This document shows, one piece after another, positions 19,101-31,100 of a DNA stretch of 64,000 nucleotides; the first letter of the stretch is position 1, and each line of letters begins with the position of its first letter. Origin of the DNA: Marisa cornuarietis (Eukaryota; Mollusca; Gastropoda; Architaenioglossa; Ampullariidae); assembly GCA_004794655.1 (NCBI GenBank), contig SMMW01000549.1:186001-250000 (forward strand), in the 5' to 3' direction. The notes under the pieces were generated by a model. That model had not been told where the DNA came from. It made no database searches and saw only the letters and a program-made list of their open reading frames with translations. Both the position numbers and the translations under genes were made by a program.

Positions 19101-22100
19101 ATTTCAAGACATATTCTTTAACCCCCTTTTTAAGCCTTCAGGCTTCTATGTCTTTCTCAATCCTCCTTTTTTCTCTCAACTCATGAATGAAGTCATTTTC
19201 TGCTTTCCTTTTCTGTTGTCTCTGCTTCTCCTCTTGTGTCATACTTTGTAAGTGCTGCTAGCTCTCCTTAGTTACTATTAACTTGTCAGATTGCCACCAG
19301 AAATAATGCTGTCCTTAATTAAACACCTTGCTATTAGTGAATTGTGCTACTGATTTTAACTATTTTTTTTTCTTTAGAAAATCCTCTTTCCACAGTAGCC
19401 AGTCCATGTAATAGTAATTGTTGGACCACCCACTAGGCTGTTGGGTGGGTATGCTTTATGCCTCAAATTAATCAGAGAAATGAAAAATTACTCTGGGGAG
19501 AAAAACAAGCTACCGAAAAAAAAAACCAAGCACATTCAATATATTCATATTTCCTTAATAAATTTCAAATATGACTTTTCCAGGGACAGGAAATCATTTT
19601 TCAAAATGTACTGATTTTCACATTTTTCTTGACCCATACAGACCCTGTTATCATGTTATTTATACCAATTTCCTTATGTTATCATGTTTAAATAAAAACT
19701 TTTGTTACAACTTGTAAATTCTCCACTAAACTTTTACTCATTCAATGCAGACAAAAAAGGATGCAACTAAACATTAGGAACGACAGTGTTGGCATGAAGT
19801 ACAAGTGTTCCAATATTTACACTTACTAACCCACAATAAAGACAACCGTAACCGACACACTGTTTTAAAGAGCATTTTTAAAAAAAACACATTTAAGCAA
19901 AAGATTTGCAAGAAATATAGGTTTTGTTTTCATGAAGGTTACGAGGCAGACATTTAAAAAAAGATTACTTGCACAATATATGCAAACATAAAATGAGAAC
20001 CAATGAAATATAGGAATATACATTCCAGTATAAATTGAGTAACCTTCAACCATCTCAAACATGGCTCTTGACTAATTCACTGCCTTCTTTCAAAAATGAA
20101 ATAACTGATTGGGTTAATATTTCCTAAAGGGAAGTAATTCACAATAAACCAATCCTTAAAGAGGCCAAAAGTTTTTTCCCTTTCTCTCTTTCTTTCTTCT
20201 GGGTAATGTGCAAACCCCTGCTAGGTGGGGAACAATACACATATATTTATTCATGCACAGCATGTTTTGTGACACTACCCCGTTCACATTACTGCATGCA
20301 AAACACACTGTAGCTTTGAAGACATTTGCTGCTGCGAAAGCGAATCATATTGAAAGAGTTATCATAATTTCTTGCTTATTGTAGGTAGTCGTACAATTTT
20401 AAATTAAGCTATTGACATTTATCACACCAGCTTGTTCCTGTACATTTCTTTTAGAAGCTGTGTGTGCTCTTCTATCTTTACAAGTGTTAGAGGGAGGGAA
20501 TTAGTTCGCTGAAGGTTAGTACAGTCTACTTTACAGTGACAGTTCTATGACTTCCATGCCATAGCCGAATTTACATCTCTGTACAGAGTTTCCTCTCTAC
20601 TGCTATGTGGACATGCTTGGCACAGTCCCTTGAACTATAAGTGGGTGGCAATATTAAAACTTTGATGTGTCCTACAAGTTACGTAAGTTCTCAAGCGAGG
20701 AATGTTAGGATGAAAGGGAGAGGGGTGTGGATATGTGTATAAATTAATATTTATTATTAAAAATGAAAAGTATCCAACAGTTGAAAAATAAACCAACAGA
20801 GATTCCTACTGTAATTAAGGTTAATTTGTTTCAGGGGTAAAATGAAATTATAATCTCTTACTTCGTATGTTACAAATGCAAATACCTCATTTACCATAAT
20901 TTGGTGTGACTGAAACTTCACAACAGATTAGGAGACGGAAAATAATAAGAAAAATGATCTTGACCTTTTATCAATAGGGAAATTAAACTATTTTATAAAT
21001 ACAGAAAATAGCACAGTATTAAAGTCATTTTAATGCTCATTATAACAAATGGAGGTATATCAGTTCAGTTTTGATAGCAGAAAAGGTATAAATGATTATA
21101 CGCAACAAAGAATTACACTACATATGTAACCAGCCCTAGATTAACAGTGAACTTACTTTGTTGACCTCTAGCATGTCATAGAACTTGTCAACAGCTTCAT
21201 TGAACCCTGTTGCACGAATCTCTCCACTTTCATCCAGGAAATTGACATTAAAGAGGCGACCTTCCCCACGAGAGTTGCTCCAAGTACGGATGGAAGACTT
21301 CTGAGTCACACGAGCTCTGATTCGCCACCTAAAGCCATATTTACCCATTAACTACAAGCAAAAAAGCCATCTTTAAATATGTGAAATAAATGACTATATT
21401 TTAAATACTAGAACTGTAAAGACTCTTACCCTTTTATGATACAGAAGTTTAAGACCCCGCCTTTTTGCCTTAAATTTTACAAAACTCTTAAAAGAAACTG
21501 CAAAAATTACTTTGTACAGATCTGGAATAGATTCCACAAAAAATCCCTCTACACCTGGCAATACCATCAGCACCAGCTCTTTTGAAACTCAAGGCAACAG
21601 CACCTGTTTTGATAGGGTGTAAGGGAAGCAATTGGATGTACTCGGTTTGAGCCTGGCGTGCCTGGACCTGTAGGAGCTCCCTTTCCACCAAAACTCTTTG
21701 AAGTTTGTAAAGCTGGTGTTGGGGTGTTGCTTCCTGATTGTAAGAAAACTCCATTTATACTTAAGCAAACATCTTTCCCTTCAAGACATTTTGTTCATAC
21801 TATTCTCATTTCAACTGAGAATATGAATTATAACATCAGGATTTTTATTACAATGTTTTGAATAAGGTTTGAAAAAGAGATTTTTTTAAAAAATCCATCG
21901 GAATTAAGTACTGCAAGCCACCCCCAGTGGGAATCGATGCACAGAACAAACAACAACAAAAAAGTTATATATTCAATGATCTCATTTTACCATTTAATAA
22001 AAACATTTAAACAAAAAATTTTTTCTTGTGAGTCAATTGCAGTTTTATTTTGGCACAATCTGAATATATATCTGCTGTATCTATGTATTGCAAATGTTAC

Positions 22101-25100
22101 CACAGCATGACCAACACTAAGCCACCCACATGACTCACCACTGTGACTTACCATTGATCGAATTTTGTGTATCTATTTTTGATGACATAAAATATGCGAA
22201 AAGCCACATGCGGCAGCACCAACTGCCCAGAGCTTAATGGGAATAAATATTTTTCCTCCCAAAGTAAATGGAATGATGAAGCCAGCATCATTCAATAATT
22301 GCATCTTTTTATTGGAATTTTTGACAAGATTGAGATGATGCTTAAATCTTTTTTGAAAATTGGAAGATTGATTGACACTGTATTTCAAAGCAATCTACTT
22401 CTAACCTTTCTTTGATAAATTTTACAGTTTTTTTCCCCCTAAAAAGATCCCTTTAAGCAATCTATTGATACAGACACTATACAGTGAAAGTAATTAAAAT
22501 GCACAACAGTATCGTACTGTAAATTTATCTTCAACACTCTTAGAAGTGATAGTGTATTGTCTGAATTTAATTAAAAATTGCAATTTTAAAAAAGTAAAAC
22601 TATTGATTTAATTCATCGCAGTCACTTAAAAACACTTGCTAGGTATTTTAATATGCTGTAAAATAAATGCTGACAAAAGCTAAAGACAAACTTATGTGAT
22701 GCTTTGCTCCATTTACTTTCCTCTAAGGGTTTCTTTAATATTTTGTATGGGAGACCATGTATGACCGTCAACTTACCTGAGGTAAACGTACTAGATGGAT
22801 TCAGGGGTGGCCTTTGGGCAGGTCTGTTCATATCTGGTAAAAGAAAGGAGATTAGTCATTAGCTGGAAGATGATGTCTAACAGTCAAGATAAGCAATCTA
22901 ATGTCCTGAAGGAGTTACTAGGCTCATTATTAGGTTTTCTAAACTAATCTGAATACTCTGTTCAAATTTATCTCGATCTTTATTTCCTGATTTGAATGGT
23001 ACTAAAATACTCTTTTCAGGTTAACAGGAGCTTCTGGAAAAAATTATCTCTCTTGCCAAGGCCACTAGCTAACTAAAGAATACATAAAACATATCCTGAA
23101 CTAAAATCATGCAGCTTTTAGATTTAATTTAATGTTTCTTAGTCAATCAATTTTCATTTAGTTTCAGAATATCTGAAAAAGTTTGATAGCTTTTTATCTA
23201 TTGTTGTCTGTGGTCTGAAGAGCACACAAAAAGTGCAGAACATTTTTTGTAACCATACCTAAGATCATACATAGATCTGACCACACTGAGAATAAGGACC
23301 TTCTAATGATCAGGGCTGTGTTGCATAGGCAGTCTTAGTTAAGACTGTGGTCAAGCTAAAAAAAAAAAAAAAAAAAGTCTAAGATGTTGAAAAAGTGCAT
23401 TGCATGGACCATTTTACTCCTTGAGCAAGCAATTTCTTTCTTAACATTTAAGACAGCTTTTCCCCTAAGCCTAATGTCTTGCTTAGTCGAGATGAGCTGC
23501 TTTACACATGCCGGCAGTTTCTTTTTAAGTAACAATGGCGCTTGATCGTGAGGTTTAGTGGTTTGCCCTACATCGGCAACTGAGAAAAGATTGTCAGGAA
23601 TAAAAACCGGTAACACATGACATAGAATTATTTTATCATTTTTAATTCTGTTGAGCTTATATAACTGACCTTGTGGATGGTAGAAAATGATATCAACCAC
23701 CCTTTCCAAAGAAAAGGCTCTATTTTGCCGTTGCTGCCGGCAAGACTAATAACTACTACAAACACTGATCTACCTCTTACGTCATTATAACAGTATTGTA
23801 TAAAATCTTAAGGATTGTTTTTCATATTAACTCACACTATACCACACCCTCAATTTCTAAAATATAAGATTGAATGCTGCTCACTTTATTAGCATGTAAT
23901 AAGTTTAAAACACGTTGCAAATTATTGAGTTATTTTAGAGTACTTAAACATGATGAAAAATTGATATAATTGTACTCAAGTAACACAACCCAAAATAAAG
24001 TAGAAGAGTTTATAAATTTGACAGGCAGTAGGTCTCATTGTAAACATGTGGCTCAAGAGGTAAATAATCCTAGTAGACTTATGTTCACATTTGTCCTTTT
24101 CAACCGTAGATGCGAGTAATAGAAAGGTCATTAATATTTGCCAATCTTATGAATGCTTATAGTTATTCACAAAACTTGTTTTGTCTTTTGCAGGCAATGG
24201 TGGCATTAAGATTTTATGCAACAGGCACAATGCAGCCATTGCTGACATTTTTGGCACTCACAAAGCCACAGTCAGCTACATAATCACAGTATTGCCAATG
24301 CAATTTCCGATCTCTTCAGTTCATATGTCTTCATCTGTGAAAGCCTAGCATTTGTCAACTCAATCTGTGCCAGGTCTATCTGGATTTCCATCAACCGTGA
24401 TTCTTTTTTAAAGAGGTCGAGTTTGCTGTCCAGGAGCTGCACAATTTTTCTTTCTTTTATCATTGTTAAGCATTCTTTTGCATCATTAGGTATTTTTCTT
24501 TTTTTTTTTCAAATCACCCAGTAGACTGATAGAATTCTGGCTCCTTGGTGCATCACCAAATATGTTTGAGCTGCTGGGAACATCACTGTCTGACAGTCGA
24601 ATAGATTTTGATGCAAATTCTTCAGAACTGTTTAACTGTGTAGGACTAAGCTGCTTTGATGGGTTTAGATATCGCTGTCAGGCTTTCTTTGGTGTTGATG
24701 CTGCGCAAAAAAAAAAAAAATTTCTGAGAATACTTGATTCATAACAATACTACTTGGGAGCACTGTGTACTTACCACTACAGTAGGTTAAGTACAGCTAT
24801 TGCTTAAACTACTTTTCTGTAGACAAGTTCTTTGGATATAAATAGATTATTATGTTGCTCATTATTGTGTTGCCAAGTAACAAGCAAAATTCACATTTGA
24901 AAATATTTTCTGAAAAGTTAAGCTCATTGTTGAAAATTATGCAAAAAATAATTTACATATACTTCTTCGAAAAGCATTTCCACTCCTGAATTACGAGACT
25001 GAACTGGAGGGTTCTGTATAAGTACTCTATACCTACTATATATGTCATATTGTTGTATAACTCACCAATATCACAAATAACTTCTTTAGGAACTAGTCTT

Positions 25101-28100
25101 AATGATTTATCACCTGTGACAAAAAGGGTTTGAAGCGAGTGAGAAATGTAGCAAATTATTTTAAATAGATGCACTTCTGATGGAAATTCTTACTATTATC
25201 AAACCACCTGTTGTATGCACCTTGGGATTTGCATCTGGCAAAAGCACTTTTAAAATCAACTGTAACAACAAAATAACTGCCATTCCATCTATTTCTTTTT
25301 CTGCAAATGGCACAGAGGTGAAAAATGAAGTAAGTCTACACAGGTAAACAAAATAACTAACCTTTGACGTTTATGCTGTCCATCACTTCTCCACAATTAT
25401 CTTGTAAAATATTTATAACTTTCTCAATCCACCACTCTGGGATTTCTGGTGATCCCCCACCTGTTGGTGGATGTTTTTGTCAACTTTGAAATGAAATTGT
25501 GGATGATTTTAAATGCAGCAGTTGCCAGCAGAGTTTACTTTCTGAGTGATTGTCATCCAAAGCTCCCCTCTTTTCTTATCGCCTAAGATGATGAGAGCAG
25601 TTGGAAAAGCCTCTTCTCCTTTTTTACCTCCTTGATTAGCACCAACATTTACCTGTCGCTTTAGTTGGTAGGTCTCTCCTTCGTTTCAGCCATCATGCAA
25701 GCATGAATTTCGCTGTTTCAATTGGGGGGATTTGGGGAATTGGTGTTTTACGCCAAGCCAGCAACTAAGGCTATTTCACGGCAAGGCAGCCAGCCCTATA
25801 AACAGATGCCAAGTTCAGAGAAACTGTGTGCCCACCACGACACCTGAACCCAGGACAACCTTCAATGTATTGGTGACAGGCGCTAACTGTTGCATCACTG
25901 GGCTGCCAATGTGGTTTCAAGAGAACGTGCTTTACAAGGCAACAACAATATATTGCAGTTTTCATTGGTTGAATATATGGTTGCCAAGGAAAGTGTCGCG
26001 GTGTACTCTTCGCGAACATGCGCACTCTTACGAAATAACAACACAAGATCGCTTCAGTTCTGGACGTCCCTTCCCGGACACATACTTATTTACAAAATGA
26101 AAAAGAAATTCAACAAGTATTCAACAACTCTGCCAATAGGCGGTCAGACAAATCAAGACTCAGAGGAAATATTCAACTACAAATAGAGTAAAGGCGTGAC
26201 ACTTTAAGTAGTTACGAAACTAAGCGTTCCAAATCGTAAATAATTATTAGACCGCTCACAGGCAGGTCTTCTAGGCTCTACACATTGCACAACAGGCAGA
26301 TCTTTAGCAGTCTCTAAACTGCTCACATTTAAATACACACTCTGGTAATAGACCACATACAAGCAAGTCTTCAAACGCTACTTTCAAATGTCTACACTTA
26401 TATCCACTATCATTAACTGACTGCACGCAAGCAAGTCTTCAATGCACCAGACTGCACACAGGCAAGTCCTCAAAGTTACCAGACCGCACACAGGCAAGTC
26501 TTCAGCAGTCTCAAAACTGCATATACCTTTAACTGTACTGAGGTTACTCAAGTCTCTAATTCAACTGTCCTGTATCAACACCTGGTACCAACTAGGGTAC
26601 GTAACACCCTTTAACTGGCCTAATGCCAAAAGAAAGTCTTACTTTCTGTTCTGTACGCGGTGTCTCATGGAAGTCCGGCGTTCCCCGATAGCTCACGCGT
26701 CAGCCCGGCGTTAGAGGTCCCCCGGACGTAACGGTCGGTGCTCAAGGACGTGGCTACCTTCGGCTTACTGCTCGGGTACACGGATACCGCGACGACCCTC
26801 CCCTCAGTCGGTGGGTTGTCTACGTTGTAACCGGTGGTGGTGGAGCTCCGTCGCTCGACACACGAAAACGCTGCTCAGATTCGTATCGCCCTCACAAGCT
26901 CCGGTTGTTCAGTCTCGCTATAGAAACCTTCCTTTAGCGTGGCGTTTGTTCTCGCAATCAGTATCAGCTCTGCTTAAGCAACAGTTCGTCAACTGGATCA
27001 GCTTCAGCAGCAACAGCTGCGGCGGCAGCAGCAGTCGTCCCCCCAGCAGCAGCAGCCCACTGGCCGCTTAGGGTCGGGAATATATATACACACACCTCTG
27101 TCGTAAACAGACCAGGTGTGTGCACCCGTGCGTGAAGTTCGAATAGTTCGCGGCTCACGCTTTTCCACGGAATTCATGCCACAGCAGTAGCTTTCTGACT
27201 GTGGTTGGGGGATCAAAATACCCACACCTGTCACCGAGGACCAGGCCCCGTATGCATGTAAATCGAATAAGGACTCGCCCTACTGGCAGAACACAATGAG
27301 CAACGATACGCTTACTATTGTGGCTCGTGCTCCACGAGCCTGGCTCTGCAGTTTCACTATCGTCTTCAAAATCGTGAATTTTAAGCCCATGTTTCTGAAC
27401 ATAGAAATATTTTTATTCTGGTCTAAGCGGGTTAACCCGCTGACTCCGTAGCGCCAGTTTACTGGCTTACCTGGTAGAGCGCGATGAGCTCTGCTCCACG
27501 ATCGTGATTTTCTCTTTCCACGATTGTGGCCCTACTGGTTAAACTGTTCCTAGCATAGACAGGCATTTTTACCCAAAGTTTGTATCACGTTTGGCATTCC
27601 GTAGGTGCGATGTACCTGTCTTTTCGTCAAGTCCGCACGAGCTTGGTTCGGCAATGAAATTTCATTGCGTGCTCGCCGAAACAAAGCGTTGGTGACTCGC
27701 CACAGTGCGGCTGACAGTTGACTGGCTTACTCCAATTAATTCGCCACACACATCCTGAAAAGTTGATGTAGCAAAATATCGCAGAGTTACAAGGATGTGT
27801 AACAATAGTGGTAAGGCACCTTTTCGATTTGTGACAGCGATCTCGCATGCCACTTCATCGGTCAGTGCCAAAATGTTTTCTCATGGAAAACAAAATTTGT
27901 GATATAATTCTACATCATCAAATACTTCAAACGGATGCGATCTGCCTCAAAACACCCGATTCCTTTGCATCATCGGCGTTCTCGCCACTGAAAACCACGA
28001 GGGCCGCCATTTTTCTGCGTGAATAGCGAGTTATACAGCCCCGAGAGGTCGAATAACTTTATACGCGGTCCGCCAGGCCGGAAAGCCTTTCCGGGCTCCC

Positions 28101-31100
28101 ATGCATACGGATTTTTCACTGCTATTCACCCTAATAGGCGCTATTCTTGAATAAGGCCCTTTTCCGGGCTACATGCATACGGGGCCAGGTGTTAGCAATG
28201 CCTATACGTGGAATCTGCTAAACTTGCGGTCCATGCTTTCTAAAGAAACACATTCGACACGTCAACATGTTGTCCTACCCCCATCCCCGCTCTACCCCCT
28301 TATCTGCTACATTCCTCCCTCCCCTGAATAAAAAAGAAATGAAAATCACCTATAGATTTTCTTTCTTTTACCCTTAAATCTATGGAAGGGTTTGGTCCAG
28401 TTTGGCTCTAGACAGACCATAGCGGCGCTCTTTCCTGTTTCAAATATTTGTTCTACACCGTCGACATTCCCGAGAATTAGATCCGTCACCGGTTCTTCGA
28501 TGACACAACATAAAAGTCGGCCTGTGAAAAAAAGTGTCTCGACTGGAACTGTAGCGACGGGGAAGGTTTCTGTTTTACAGCCAAATGTTACACATGATTG
28601 TATCTGTCCTGTGTAATCTGCGGGAGTAACTAAAGAAGCACGTACTCCTGCGGTGGTAGTTCCGTTGTCTCGTAGCACGGTGATAGGTTTACCACGAATG
28701 TAACCTGGAAATAACGGTAATCGATCCGTTTCGCCAGCAGTCAGCGTGCTACACAGTATACCTACACTAGCTGACACTGATGTCTTAGCCTCAGAAGCTG
28801 TTTTATTCACTTTGCTCTGCTCTTCTCGTGTACTTTAGGCTTTACGAGCCTTGCTCATACAATTACGAGCTAAGTGACCTCTGCGACCGCAATTAAAACA
28901 ACGTCAGCCCGAGATGCATAAGCATTTTCTTGCTTTTTCCTTTGCAATCTTGCACTATCGGAACTAGAGGCACTATGGGATCTAGAACTCTGCTGTCGAG
29001 GGGTCGGTCTAAAAGTACTGGAATTACTTTTATAGAAACTATTTCGGCTACGCTCGTTCCCGGAATTGGAATTGAGGGTCGAATGGTACTGACTAACGCC
29101 GGTTGCGGCGAACATGGATGACTCGACTCTCCTCGCCATACTTCTATTGGGATGAGCCTCCCGATATTTTTCGGCACTCGCAATCATTTCTTGAGCGGAG
29201 GCAAAATCACGCTCGCGAAAAAAGGTGGCCAAATCTTTGGCAACACTATGGAGGATTTGTTCTCTATGAATGAGATCGAGAAGTGCCTCGTATGTCTTCT
29301 CAATTTTTGCCATTCCTATCCATCGGTTAGCTAGACCGGTCAAACGGGAAAAGAAGGCAGGCATGGACTCTTGCGGGTCGGGATGGACCTTCCGAAACCG
29401 CTCTCTAAATCCTTCTACGGTACACTGGTACTTCTGTAGAAGTTCTTTTTTAAGATCTTCATACTGGACTGGACAATACCACTCTAAGTGTATGGTACAA
29501 AGAAAGTGCTTCTCCCTGCAACAATGCTGACACTGGTGGACCTCCCATCGCAGGGAATTCGCATGAGCTTCGAACCGGAATATAAAAGAGTTTATATCAT
29601 CTCTATCCTCTCCAAATATAGGAAGCTTAGGAATTCTGCTACGGATTCCTCCCATACCGGGTTGGGTTGCTTCTCCATGTCACGAAGGTATTTCAACGTT
29701 CTTGCTTTCTCGAGAGAAAGACCACTCTGAGAGAGGCTTTTATAAGACCATAAGCTTAAAATTTGATGTTTGATGGGCTAGTTTAACGATCATGTGACTA
29801 GTATAGAAACTTAGAAGACCATGTGGTTGCCGCTGCCGCCATTTTTTCACCTGCCGGCATGGAGCGGTCAACTCAGACGTCTCAAACTGCGAAGTAGGCC
29901 ATCTATTTTAATTTTTGAAACTATATTTTATAAATGCTCCAACCACTCTGAGAGAGGCTTTTATAAGACCATAAGCTTAAAATTTGACGTTTGATGGGCT
30001 AGTTTAACGATCATGTGACTAGTATAGAAACTTAGAAGACCATGTGGTTGCCGCTGCCGCCATTTTTTCACCTGCCGGCATGGAGCGGTCAACTCAGACC
30101 TAGCCAAGGAAAAATGGCCCCACTGCGTTGGGGGAATCTTGGGAAAGATAAAGGCTAAGGGAGTAAACCCCTACAGAAAATCCTGATACTAACACGGCAT
30201 CAGTGGGCGAAGACTCTCCACGACCAGGCCGACAATCGGCTGTGGTTCACTTGGAGAAGGGATTAGCGCTACCAAGTGTATAAGCTCAATGAAAGGACCA
30301 TGGATATACGCCAGAAAAGAGATAACATGCCGGATCGGTCGCGGCCCGGACTAACAACGACCGCGCACCCTATCGGGAGGCTCCAGCGTGGGGTCAGCGA
30401 AAAGTGTGCTACTGGAGCCAAGACCAAGACCAAGACTGAAACCAAAACAGAAATCAAACTAAGAGAAGGAACAACCATTGGCACGTGGAACGTACGCACG
30501 TTATACCAGTGCGGAAAAGTGCACCAACTCACACACGAGCTGAAACAGTATCAGTGGGACATTGTGGGACTGGCGGAGGTCAGATGGACAGGATTTGGGG
30601 AAACAGTGACGGAAGACGGCCACAGACTGTGGTACAGTGGGGAGGACACCAGGCATGAGTACGGCGTGGGCTTCCTTGTGCACAGGAAGGTGGCTGCGGC
30701 CGTCATCAGCTGTATACCCGTATCCAGCCGGCTGATCTCCATTCGTGTCTCAGCCAAGCCTCATAATGTCACCATTGTCCAAGTATACGCTCCAACTTCC
30801 ACACATGGAGACGACGAAGTGGAAGAATTCTACCAACAACTGGACAAGATTGTGAAGGCAGTTCCAAAAAAGGACATCCTGGTTGTGCTCGGAGACTGGA
30901 ACGCCAAGGTCGGACCAGACGCCTACCAGCAATGGGCAGGAACGTTGGGGAAATTTGGCCTTGGTGAAACCAACGACAGGGGCATCAGACTCCTAGAGTT
31001 CGCACAGAGCCAGAGACTCACCTTAGCCAACACCTTGTATCCCCACAAGAAATCAAGGACAGCCACCTGGCACTCACCAGACGGACTGGTCCATAATCAG

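Noticed and set aside
21130..21351. Alternative longer RPA1 exon 9 starting at 21,351 (LMGKYGF...)
   Set aside because: An acceptor exists there, but the phase does not fit exon 8. The acceptor at 21,329-21,330 joins exon 8 (...LTPYQNR) to WRIRARV exactly as in other RPA1 proteins.
27004..27060. CAG-rich run as a polyglutamine or polyalanine coding repeat
   Set aside because: It is not in a supported coding frame; it lies in unassigned intronic sequence.
29152..29730. Plus-strand frames across the gag region
   Set aside because: The minus strand gives a recognisable capsid and zinc knuckle; the plus frames have no similarity to anything I know.
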